NCBI GenBank assembly: GCA_003427395.1
Contig: BFEA01000265.1
Span: 2,037,170-2,059,116 of the forward strand
Direction of reading: 5' to 3'
Length of the DNA stretch: 21,947 nucleotides
DNA from: Chara braunii
Lineage: Eukaryota > Streptophyta > Charophyceae > Charales > Characeae
Position numbers and translations under genes: made by a program. The notes beneath the pieces are model-generated. The model had not been told where the DNA came from. It did not search any database and saw nothing but the letters and a program-made list of their open reading frames with translations. This document shows, piece by piece, positions 8,459 to 17,070 of the stretch (positions are counted from its first letter, which is position 1; each line of letters opens with the position of its first letter).

Positions 8459-9350
8459 ATGTCTTCCTCCCACGCTGGCACAGCTCCAGTCTCAGTCTCC
8501 ACCAGCACGAGGAGATCTCCCCAAAGGACCTTCCTCCAAGACGAACAGGATCCCAGCCAGGAAGTCCTGAACCTAATCGTAAGAGAAACCAAAGCAAAAT
8601 CCAACGTGAGAAAATAAATAATCAAGGACAAAGGAGTTGAGCAGGAAGTTGAAGTTTGGGAATACCCCAAAGAAAACCTCCCAGTCCTCAACGAATTTTA
8701 CGAAACTCACGATGTAGTATGCTCATTCCCGACGAAGACCAAACATCTCCCTCCAACAGAAAAGAGAAGAAGATTTCGGGAATGCCTCAAGAACATAGAA
8801 AATCTGAGAGAAACCGAACCCAAAGTCGCCTACCAGCAGAGAGGTCGCAACGCAGTCACAATGCTACGTGCAGATCCCAATTAGGTAAATTACCTCCTGA
8901 CAATACAAGCCCTGTACTGCGAAGGCTCGGTGATTACCATCTCCAAATGGAAGCCAAGCAGGTCAGCTCCACAAGGCACCTCACGCCACAAACAGTCGCT
9001 GATGAACAAACACTTTTGGATACAATTCGACAATCTGTCGGATGGCATGCACAGCCTGGTTGCAGAAAGACTCAGCGAGTCTCTCCCCCAGTGCCCCCTT
9101 GTGGAATGGGTGTCCTCAGCCCCAGGGTTTCTTACCCCCAGCCAACTCAAGGATCGCTTGCGTTGAGCTCAAGTCCAACAACCCACCCGAGCTGCCAAAC
9201 AAATGGTTCTTCAGAGTCGGTTAGAACTTCCAAACAGTATATGGCTCCACCAAGGCTAACCCCATGTGCTTTAGATGCAAAATCAAGGGGCACATGGGAA
9301 ATGATCCTCTCTGCCCCCTCAACACACGCAAGGGAGAAGGTAAACAGCTC
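8459..9350 (+). pseudogene. Broken ORF1/Gag-like nucleic-acid-binding protein with CCHC knuckle
   Basis: The frame opens at ATG 8459 (MSSSHAGTAPVSV) right after the monomer array. It stays in one frame to 9166 with in-frame stops at 8615 (TAA) and 8882 (TAG). A frame change near 9165 leads to ELPNKWFFRVG, a stop at 9222, and then NPMCFRCKIKGHMG with cysteines at 9267, 9276 and 9312 and histidine at 9291. The spacing is C-x2-C-x4-H-x6-C, two residues longer than the usual retroviral-type knuckle. The middle part (FWIQFDNLSDGMHSLVAERL) followed by a knuckle recalls the DUF4283-plus-zinc-finger layout of plant LINE ORF1 proteins. I do not see a Ty3 Gag core. A divergent Gag of the downstream element remains possible, because the knuckle lies in the same frame as the protease. 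Confidence 0.5.
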
Positions 9351-9542
9351 AATCAATCAATGTTGATTGAAGCGGAGGCAATGAAAGGCATCTGGATCAT
9401 CAACGATCCAGCCTACGCAGGATGGGTCTTTGATCATCTGAAGGACATCCCGACCTGCGTATGGACACTCGACAACCCTGACCTGCGTATGGACACTCGA
9501 CATGTGCCTAAGTCCCTAGAGGAGTTACAGTCTGAGTGGTAA

Positions 9543-10013
9543 GGGAAGGACCCCAAAGACTCTTGGGCGATGATCAGTAGAGGTCCACAGGTTGAACATT
9601 TCGTGGTAGAGGTTGATGTAGGTGACCACAAAGTGGGTGCCTTCGCAGACATAGGCTCTACACGGAATTTCATCAGTCATGCTTGTGTGGACAGATTGCG
9701 CTTAGGGGACCAAGTGCAGCGGCTTAGCAAAACTGTAGCTTCTACGCTAGCCAACAAGCACCAAATGGTAGTTAAGGACTATGTCAAGGACGTAGTTTGT
9801 TCCTTCTCTTATGGAGGAGGGGAAGTGAGACACAAAATATCATCCGTCGTTAGCGATGAACTGTCGTTTGACATGTTGCTAGGTATGTACTACCTCGAGG
9901 TTGCTCAACCTCAGTTCAATTGGGGTAGAAAGGTGTTGATCCACAAGCTGCCCAACGGTAGAACCGTTGAATTGCAGAAGTTTAAAGCAAGCAGTCTAGT
10001 GGAAAACTACTGA
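9543..10013 (+). pseudogene. Aspartic protease (retropepsin) domain of Ty3 Pol
   Basis: The catalytic aspartate lies in FADIGSTRNFIS (codon 9648-9650), where retropepsins normally have D-S/T-G. Here the middle residue is isoleucine, which probably impairs activity. A second conserved block, FDMLLGMYYLE (near 9867-9900), matches the hydrophobic-LLG signature that ends the fold. Retropepsins cut the Gag-Pol precursor into mature proteins. The same frame continues upstream through a TAA at 9540 to the CCHC knuckle, and downstream through a TGA at 10011 and a TAG at 10050 into the reverse transcriptase. Confidence 0.75.
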
Positions 10014-10067
10014 TGCATGTGCACAGCATCCTTCTATAACTACTATAAGTAGAACCGCAAGGAAGGC

Positions 10068-11080
10068 ATGTATCCAGTCTTTGTCTTTGCAAAAGGGGAA
10101 GCCGTAAAATCACCCCCAGAGATAGAATCAGTCCTCGTGCAATATTCTGACTTTTTTTACGAGCCCACAGGCGTGGTGGAAAGGGAGGTGGTCCATGCGA
10201 TAGAGGTTGTCCCAGGTAGTAAGGTGCCTAGAGGACGAATCTATAGGATGTCTCATGTGAAGTTGGATGAGCTCCGCCGCCAGCTCAAGGAGCTCATAGA
10301 AAAGGGATGCGAAGTTGGAGGAGCTCCCCTTACGGTGCACCAGTCTTATTTGTCCCTAAGAAGGGAGGTACCTTAAGGATGTGCATTGACTATAGGGGCC
10401 TCAATGCCATCACTGTTAAGAACGCAGAGCCCCTACCCCGCATCGACGACCTATTGGATAGAGTGCAGGGATGTCGGTACTTCACTAAGATAGACTTAAA
10501 GTCCGGATACCATCAAATTGCCATTAGACCTGAGGACCAGCACAAAACCACTTTTCAGACCAGGAACGCTTTGTACGAGTTTGTGGTGATGCCCTTCGGC
10601 CTATGCAATGCCCAAGGACATTCCAGCACGCCATGAATATGATATTTCATGAGTACTTAGACAAGTTTATCGTCGTGTACCTCGTCGATATCGTTATCTT
10701 TAGTAAGACTGTAGAGGAGCACGCTGAGCACTTGAAAATAGTGCTAGGTCTCCTAAGACAGCACCAATACAAGGTAAACTTGGACAAATGCGAGTTCGGT
10801 CGCACCAAGATCTTGTACTTGGGTCATGAAATCTCCACGGATGGGTTGAGGCTGGACGATGCCAAAGTGGCCAGCATATTTGACTGGCCCAGACCTCAGA
10901 CCGTTACTGAGGTCCGATCGTTTTGGGGGATGACGGGCTACTATCGTCCATTTGTTAAAAACTATAGTACTATAGCCTCCCCATTAACAGATCTAACTCG
11001 ACTTGACACCCCTTGGGAGTGGACTGAAGAGTGTGAAGCAAGCTTCAAGAAATTGAAGTATGCTCTGATGCACTACGAAG
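10068..11080 (+). pseudogene. Reverse transcriptase domain, frameshifted and active-site mutant
   Basis: Recognisable in order: HAIEVVPGSKVPRGRIYRMS and ELIEKG (10188-10307), [14 protein letters not shown] and CIDYRGLN (10331-10404), [12 protein letters not shown] with the first catalytic aspartate at 10493, [10 protein letters not shown] (10583-10612), FIVVYLVDIVIFSK (10663-10705) and YLGHEISTDGL (10816-10850). Two frame breaks occur. One, at 10301-10310, shifts the frame by -1. The other, in the C run at 10612-10616, looks like loss of one base. The YxDD box reads YLVD (codon 10684-10686 is GTC), so a catalytic metal-binding aspartate is gone. The enzyme would copy element RNA into DNA inside virus-like particles; this copy cannot. 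Confidence 0.92.
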
Positions 11081-11490
11081 TCCTCAAACTTTTGGATCCT
11101 GATAAGCCATGTGTCGTGACCATAGACGCCAGCCAATATGGCATAGGCGCGGTCCTTGCGCAAAAGGAGGGGCCAAAGTTGAGACCTATCGAGTATATGA
11201 GTAAGAAGATGCCGTCTAAAAAACTAGCAAAGTCCACATATGAGCGTGAGCTCTATGCCCTCTACAGAGAGTTGGTCCATTAGAGACACTACCTCCTAGG
11301 CAGATTCTTCTACTTGAGATCTGACCATGAGACCTTGCGCTGGATCAAGACACAACCTGTACTCTCAGACGCACTTAAGCTGTGGATTCAAGTGATAAAC
11401 ATGTATGACTATCAACTTGATCCAATCAAGGGAGACTACAACAAAGTGGCTGCTGCACTATCGCGAAGGGCAGATTACCTGGGCGCACTA
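11081..11490 (+). pseudogene. RNase H domain of Ty3 Pol
   Basis: VTIDASQYGIGAVLAQ carries the first acidic residue (D codon 11125-11127). STYERELYAL carries the catalytic glutamate (11242-11244), and LRSDHETLRW carries the next aspartate (11323-11325). The spacing fits the RNase H of Ty3-type elements, which removes the RNA strand during reverse transcription. A TAG at 11281-11283 interrupts the frame between the second and third motifs, at a place where related proteins usually have tryptophan (HW..YLLG). Otherwise the frame is open and continuous with the RT above it. Confidence 0.88.
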
Positions 11491-12468
11491 GTGACTGAGT
11501 TTGGTATATTTGACGATCTAACACAATCATTGGTGGAAGCCTATCAGCACTATCCAATTATGTCTGAGATCATTCGTAAATTTCAAGCGAAGGATAAAGT
11601 GACTTTGGATGGATTTACAATGGTGGACGACTTGTTGTCTGTTGAGAAGGCAGGGAATAAAAGACTGTGTGTTCCAAATAAAGAGTTTTTCCGTAGTTTA
11701 TTTTTAGGTGAGTGTCATGATGCAACTGGCCATTTCGGCTATAGCAAAACGTCAGCTAACTTAGTGCAGAAATTCTAGTGGCCTTCTATGATGGAAGATG
11801 CCAAGAAGTATGTTGAAACCTCCCAGGTCTGTCAATGGGACAAACCTAGGACTCAGGCTCCGCTTGGGCTCATCAAGCCCTTGCCGATTCCTGAAGGTCC
11901 TGGTCAGAGTGTGTCCATGGACTTCATGGATACTCTTGTGACCAACAGGTCTGGGAAAAGGCACATCTTTGTTATAGTAGACCGCTTCTCTAAGTATGCA
12001 AGACTAATCGCTATGCCTGAGACTGCCAAAATTGACTACGTCATCAGACTGTTTATGGATAACTGGGTACGAGATTTCAATTTACCGAAATCTATCGTTA
12101 GTGATCGAGATGTACGTTTCACAAGCGAACTATGGCAAAGCACAACCCAACGGATGGACACCAGACTGCAGATGACATCAGGGAATCACCATAAGTCAAA
12201 TGGACAGGCAGAACAAATGAACAGGGTAGTGAAACACTTGCTTAGGCACTACATTAAGCCAAGACAAAATGACTGGGACGAGAAACTACCTCTCGTCGCC
12301 AGCCTGTACAACAACGCTGTACACAACGCTACTGGCATGATTCCCAACCAACTACATCTTGGTTGGAAGCCCCGTTCCGCCGTTGATTTCCTACTACCTG
12401 AGAAACACGCCACTGCAGCACCCGACAGCGTAGAATTTGTTATCAAGTACGAACAGATGCTGCATTAG
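11491..12468 (+). pseudogene. Integrase: zinc-binding N-terminus and DDE core
   Basis: The N-terminal zinc region has the histidines (ECHDATGHFGYSKT, about 11710-11745). The CxxC pair reads TSQVCQ, so the first cysteine is serine (11821-11823). A TAG at 11776-11778 cuts between the two halves. The catalytic core has SMDFMD (D at 11920), IVSDRDVRF (D at 12103) and NGQAEQ (E at 12211), with exactly 35 residues between the last two, the D-D-35-E spacing of retroviral-type integrases. The enzyme inserts element DNA into the chromosome. The open frame ends at a TAG at 12466-12468, but the same frame continues beyond it. Confidence 0.92.
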
Positions 12469-13029
12469 GCCATTGAGCACATAAGGAAATCTCAAGATGC
12501 TATGATTGCATCTGAGAACAAACACCGACGTCCTTCTAACTTTCAGGCAGGGGATACGGTCTGGGTAAAGTCATCTGAACTGGAACAAGAACTGGGAATA
12601 TCTAGAAAACTAATGCTACAGTACTTTGGTCCCTAGGAGGTCCCAAACATAGTGGGGGATCAGGTAGACAGACCTTCTTATGTGATTCACGTCCCACCTC
12701 ATTTACATACACACCCAGTTTTTCACGCATCAAAGCTAGCACCTTTCGCAGAGTCTGCACAGTTTCCTTCCAAACGGTTAATGCTGCCCCCAAACATGGA
12801 TGGTGAAGTGGACATCGACCAGATCGTGGAGCATCGAGTGATGCCAGCACCCCGACCACCTGGCAGAGGCCACCCTCCTAAGCCGAGAATGCAACAGTGT
12901 GTCAGATTCAGACATCATCTGGATCCCGACGAAGATCGGTGGTTCACTAGAGAAGAACTCGTGAGAACTGCACCTCGAGTTATTGCAAGCTATGAAAGAG
13001 AACTCAAGGGGAAGATGTCTGCAGAATAG
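12469..13029 (+). pseudogene. Integrase C-terminus (GPY/F-like) and chromodomain-like tail
   Basis: The frame runs on from the core. DAMIASENKHRRP and GDTVWVKSSE are followed by LMLQYFGP, a TAG (12634-12636) and VIHVPPHLHTHPVFHASKL. This is the region of the GPY/F module that contacts DNA. The last 80 codons (IVEHRVMPAPRPPGRG, VRFRHHLDPDEDRWFTREEL, then YERELKGK) take the place of a chromodomain, but the aromatic cage that binds methylated histones is not obvious. The frame ends at TAG 13027-13029. The - strand element at 2780-3377 keeps the same tail, so it is a real part of the family. Confidence 0.85.
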
Positions 13030-13056
13030 AAAAACTTCTCAGAGGACTGTCGAAGT

Positions 13057-13070
13057 AAAGGAGGAGGGAA
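13057..13070 (+). other. Polypurine tract
   Basis: AAAGGAGGAGGGAA lies directly before the LTR start TGTGAGGATC and 27 bp after the pol stop codon. This is the standard site from which plus-strand DNA synthesis is primed in LTR retrotransposons. Confidence 0.8.
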
Positions 13071-14075
13071 TGTGAGGATCTGGGTCCTCGGCAGGTCTGA
13101 GGGGCCCCTGCTACAGATGTGCCCGCCCTAAGTGAAGGCGGGCCTAACAAATCACGAGAGGCCCTAAGCTATCAATTTCGTATTTGGCGTCCAGGCAGTT
13201 TCATCGCACCAGTTGGTTGAGGGAAACACAGGCCGAGCAGCGAGACATTTCACAGCCTTCCAAGCCTTTCCAAAATGCAGGCCCCGGGCGAGAATCACAG
13301 CCTCATACACAGGCAGTTCGGAGGCCCAACCGAATGGAGGCCCAGCAGCAGCATCGGAGGCACAACCTCCTGACGCCTACCAGAAGCTTCTGGGCAGAGG
13401 CCCAGGCCAGCCAGGCCGCCGGGAGAGGCAAACTCTTTCCATATAGGAAAGAGCTCGCTGCCTGGCGAGGCATTCAAGCACTTGTTGGCTGGCGGCAGCG
13501 CTGCTGGAGCTTCTGCTCGCGTGCTGGCTGCTAGCTCTAGAGCAAGGTGTTGCACAAGTGCGGTCGTGTGTGGAAGCAGGGCGCTGCTGGGGGCAGCGCC
13601 ATAGCCCAACCTCCATAGCTGGCTTAGGGCTGAGTTGTACAGTGAGGCGCAGGGGTGGTCTTCGGGTGTACGGAGGGAAGACGTGGGAGTAAGTCAGGGG
13701 AGAGAGAGAAGGATGATGATGATGATGATGTGAGGGCACATACCTGCTATTGGCGATGGTTTGCATTGGGCGACATCTTCAAGTACTTCGTGAGCTGCTG
13801 ACGTCAACAGTTGCTTTGTCAATTAGTAGGCAGACTGTAGCTGCGTAGGAAGTAGGCTGGGCGCCGAGCGCCAAGTAGGGAGATAGGGCCTGGACACTCA
13901 TGTTGGTGGTGGCGAGAGCGAGCTCTCATCAACATTGGTTTTCAGTGTTACGATTCTTCATTGGTGTTATATTGGTGCATTTCTGCTTTCTGGACACTGT
14001 GATACTATCTGGCCTTCAATGTGATTGTGCATTCTAGATATTGTCATCTCGCTATTGCTCATTTTCCTTGCAACA
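13071..14075 (+). repeat. 3' LTR (right end uncertain)
   Basis: It starts TGTGAGGATC after the purine tract. A possible end is TTGCAACA at 14068-14075, giving TGT...ACA termini, but with no partner LTR in the window this cannot be confirmed. Inside are a 7-bp stem GCCCGCC/GGCGGGC (13121-13127 and 13137-13143) and a perfect hairpin around ATATA (13433-13453). A GAT microsatellite lies at 13712-13730 and a TGACGTCA palindrome at 13799-13806. The open frames across this region have no domain and are chance. Confidence 0.7.
13799..13806. promoter_or_regulatory. TGACGTCA palindrome (bZIP-type site) in LTR
   Basis: A perfect TGACGTCA sits inside the LTR. This is the core bound by CREB/TGA-type bZIP factors and could contribute to LTR promoter activity. 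It is a short motif, so the functional claim is weak. Confidence 0.3.
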
Positions 14076-14426
14076 TTCTACTGGGCGCAAAAAATCGCGG
14101 AAGTTGCGGTACTTTTTCCGTTGGCATACATGTTATAGAGTTGCAAAAATGGAAAAGGTGACAAATTGGCGTGGCATTCATTTCATGGTCTAAACAATTT
14201 TTTTTCATTTTTCTGATATTCTTCCTGGAAAGATCACGACCTGATCTACGGGTTCTCAAATTTTCAGATTTTTTTGTCAAATTCTTCTGAGCACGAAAAA
14301 TCGTCAAAGTTGGCGCTGAAAATTGCGACACTGGACCCCCTTGCGCCTTCCAGTCGGCACCCCCCTAAAAGCCCTCTCCTAACTCACCGGGAAGCCAATT
14401 TCTGGTGTGGAATAGAATTGTGGTTT
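14076..14426. other. Stretch without recognisable gene
   Basis: A/T-rich sequence with short T runs. Two similar phrases (GGGCGCAAAAAATCGCGGAAGTTG at 14083-14106 in part, and GAGCACGAAAAATCGTCAAAGTTGG near 14289, in part) suggest a diverged duplication. No coding signal is seen. Confidence 0.35.
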
Positions 14427-14631
14427 AAACCACCAGTACTTGGCTCAGCTATCGGTCGCGGCGCTTTCCCGTTAACGCGCCATGCCTTTAGGGCTTCGGG
14501 GTACCGGACCACAATGGCTGGAAGCGCCGGCCAAAAAAAAATTGAAACGGTACCCCGGCGCTTCGGCGAAAATTGGCGCACAGGGACATTCCAGGCTCGA
14601 CATCGATAGCTGGGCCAAGTACTAGTGGTTT
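14427..14631. mobile_element. Long fold-back element 3
   Basis: The outer arms 14427-14454 and 14604-14631 are inverted 28-mers with two mismatches. The inner arms CGGGGTACCG (14497-14506) and CGGTACCCCG (14548-14557) are perfect. The sequence between the inner and outer arms also aligns loosely in inverted order, giving arms of about 80 nt around a 41-nt loop that contains an A run. No transposase is encoded. The form fits a MITE or other fold-back element; a perfect GTGGTTTAAACCAC palindrome overlaps the left end (14420-14433). Confidence 0.65.
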
Positions 14632-15100
14632 CAGGACTGCCAGCAATAGTCCTTAGGGATTTTTTAACTCTGCAGACAGGATGGCGTGGCCACCAGATGC
14701 AAAGTCTCTTCTCAAGACTTACAAGCTCCTCACTGCATCATCCAGTTCGGTCGCACGCCGATCAGTATCGATCGTAGGACCAGACAGGTCGTTTAAGGAG
14801 CACTTGCCGCTCATGCCCGTGCTTCCTACTTTTGCAGATGATTCCTCCATCTGGGTACACATGCCCCCAAGTAGGCTGGCAACCACTGACCACTTCCCCA
14901 CAAGGGGAGGATCCTTTCCTCCTGGAGAGAATAATCCTCAGGACTAACTCAACCAAGCGCAAGTAGACCCAACTGCAGACTCAAATTGACAAAACAAGAT
15001 TACAATCGATGACATCAACACAAAATAACTTCTTTTTTTTTTCTTTTTTTTTTTTATAAAAGGGCCCAGTGCCCAAGGCTGATATTGAAATGACAATAGC
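14632..15100. other. Stretch without recognisable gene; T-rich tract
   Basis: The 88-codon frame at 14681-14947 has no known motif and an overlapping - strand frame, so I do not call it. A T-rich tract at about 15031-15055 runs into TATAAAA. It could be the complement of an old poly(A) tail or simple low-complexity sequence. Confidence 0.35.
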
Positions 15101-15303
15101 GAGGCCGGGGTCCTCACAGTCTACCCGAAAACAAACAAAAAATTTCTGGGAGCCTTACCCAGATTCGCTTTTTACGAGGCCCAAAAGGACCCGAGATCCA
15201 ATCTATGATGAAAAGGATGAAAAAGATGTCTGCCTCTTCAGCAATAATAGCCGCCAGTATTACCAATAAGAAGATTGAGGCCGGGGTCCTCACAGTCTAC
15301 CCG
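15101..15303. repeat. 27-bp perfect direct repeats flanking 149 bp
   Basis: 15101-15127 and 15277-15303 are identical over 27 bases, containing GGGGTCCTCACAGTCTACCC. On the - strand each contains TGTGAGGACC, close to the LTR start TGTGAGGATC of the Ty3-type elements in this window. No purine tract precedes them. The 149 bp between has no recognisable coding sequence. Confidence 0.8.
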
Positions 15304-16297
15304 GAGTGACCGAACCGAACATGCTGAGAACTGGGCTCAGCGTCCCTCATATGATGATGATGATGAACTTCTGCTGGTTCTTTGAAAACTGTGAGATAAT
15401 GATGATAGTGATGATGCTGCTAATGAGTTTTTTTTTTTAATGGTAAGATATAAACTACAACAGCACAACCTGGCCTCACAATCTATGAGCAACTCCTACT
15501 CTTCCCCCCTATACCAAACACAACACTCGAAAGACAATATCATCCCAATCAGTACCAGCCATAGCTGACGTGTTCTCACTACCTAGACTGTACTCGACCC
15601 CTTAGGTTGTCATGGCAGGCCCCCCCAGTTCAACACTGGATTGTCTTCCTCCCTAGACAACTCCCCAGACCTCTCTACGAGCCTTAAGCTCCTGCTACAA
15701 ACAGGTTACAGGGCTACGCCCCAGCACCGGCCAGTTTCATTCTGGCATCGGCAAATCAAGGGCACAGAACACCACAGCCTTGCAAGGCATCAGCCAGGAT
15801 TCTACCACTTCTGATATCCTGCATCCAATATGAGAGGAAAACTAGATGTCACTTAGGATTGTACGAAAGCCAAATAAGCTAGCCATAGTCTAATGACGAT
15901 GATGGTAATAATGTGAAAACTATTGGTAAGGTATAACCAGCATCACCTAGCCTCACACTCTATGAACAACTTCCAGCTTCCCCTCCAATACGCAACGCAA
16001 AACTCCAAAGACCTAATCGCAGCAGCTTCACCAAGAAAGTACGTGGGAACATTCCACCCATCCATTCATCATGCAAAAAGGATAAGGCAAGGGCCAGAGA
16101 AGCACTTCATTGGGTCTTGATTCCCGCTCCGCTGTGCAGCGACCAGGTACATGCTCCCTCCTCAACAACCCCAATCGCCCCTTCTACTTCGGCCCTCTCA
16201 CCCGGTCAAACCCCGATATGCCACCTGCCGGCCTGAATTCGCGCCCGCACTCCAATCCCCTTCCGTGGATGTAGTGGATTCCTGCTGCGATACCAGT
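15304..16297. other. Stretch without recognisable gene; diverged duplication
   Basis: A GAT microsatellite lies at about 15351-15365. Sequence starting TGGTAAGATATAAACTACAA (15441) resembles TGGTAAGGTATAACCAGCAT (15924) for about 70 bp, each preceded by GATGATG-rich sequence, so a diverged duplication with an offset of 483 bp is likely. No protein domain is seen in any frame. Confidence 0.45.
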
Positions 16298-17070
16298 GCA
16301 ATGAACCTCCCAAATCTCACCATGCATAAGCAGAACATTCACATGAGAGTTCACGCGGAGCTGAAAGATGAAACTCAAATCAGCGCACAGAAGAAGTTCA
16401 CTCAATTATTATATTACACAATGAGATAGTTCGAGTATCCAGCAGCTTTGACCCTGCTCAACTACAAGTGCCCGATTCAGGCACGTACGTGATTCCCCCT
16501 CACTCAAGGTGCGACTCTCTCTCTCCGTTCTCTCTCTCTCTCACACTCACTCTCCCGACTTATATCACTCAACCTAACTGCGCTCATAACTTCTATCGCT
16601 CACCTCACTCTGTCTCTCTCCCTACTTGGATCTAACCCTGAATATACCTGCATCACTTCCACCTGCAACCTCTGCCGCTATGACCCCTGCAATGAACCTC
16701 CCACAATCAACCCCAAATCTCAGCATGCAGAAGTGGAACATTGGCATGCGAGTTCACACAAAACTAAAAAAGATGAAACTCAAATCAGCGCACAAGAGAA
16801 CTTCGCTCAATTATTATATTATACAACGAAAGATTTCGAGAATCCAGCGGCTTTGACCCCACTCAACTATGACCGCCCGATTCAGGTATGTACCGTCGAC
16901 TCCCCCTCACTCAAGGTGTGACTCTCTCTCCCCTCTCTCTCTCTCACTCATTCTCCTGACTCGTATCGGTAACCTTACTGCGCTCAGAACTTCTATCGCT
17001 CGCCTCACTGTCTAACCCTGAATACGCCCGTGTCATTTCAACATCTGGCGTCTGCAGCTATGGCCACCTT
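16298..17070. repeat. Tandem repeat of about 390 bp with CT microsatellites
   Basis: Unit one (from 16298) and unit two (from 16689) share GCAATGAACCTCCCA, AAACTCAAATCAGCGCAC, TCAATTATTATATTA, CACTCAAGGTG and CTAACCCTGAATA, with offsets from 380 to 407 bp because of indels. A partial third unit may begin near 17012. Each unit holds a (CT)n tract (about 16519-16550 and 16923-16950). The short frames at 16151-16429 and 16626-16856 fall at matching places in the units and include a similar HMRVHAELKD / GMRVHTKLKK peptide. I do not trust this as coding without further evidence. Confidence 0.75.

Larger units (their letters stand above)
9360..14075 (+). mobile_element. Decayed Ty3-type (chromovirus-like) LTR retrotransposon, no visible 5' LTR
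   Basis: The domain order is protease, reverse transcriptase, RNase H, integrase and chromodomain-like tail, which defines the Ty3 group (in Ty1-type elements integrase comes before reverse transcriptase). A purine tract and a 3' LTR follow. The left boundary is uncertain: there is no TGTGAGGATC copy or primer-binding site upstream, and ORF1/Gag-like sequence begins at 8459. Multiple stops and frameshifts show that it is a fossil. Confidence 0.85.

Noticed and set aside
8167-8691. 174-codon - strand frame
   Set aside because: It overlaps the tandem monomers and the ORF1-like frame on the other strand, and its glycine/tryptophan richness is the complement of proline-rich repeat sequence.
11281-12636. 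Reassigned or readthrough TAG codons
   Set aside because: Other stops (TAA 8615, TAA 9540, TGA 10011) and frameshifts are also present, and pol itself ends with TAG; simple decay explains the pattern.
13184-13766. Frames on both strands inside the 3' LTR
   Set aside because: LTR sequence with GC-rich repeats and a GAT microsatellite gives biased translations; none has a domain.
15045-15065. TATAAAA after the T run as a promoter
   Set aside because: It arises at the edge of a homopolymer tract and no gene or transcript feature follows.
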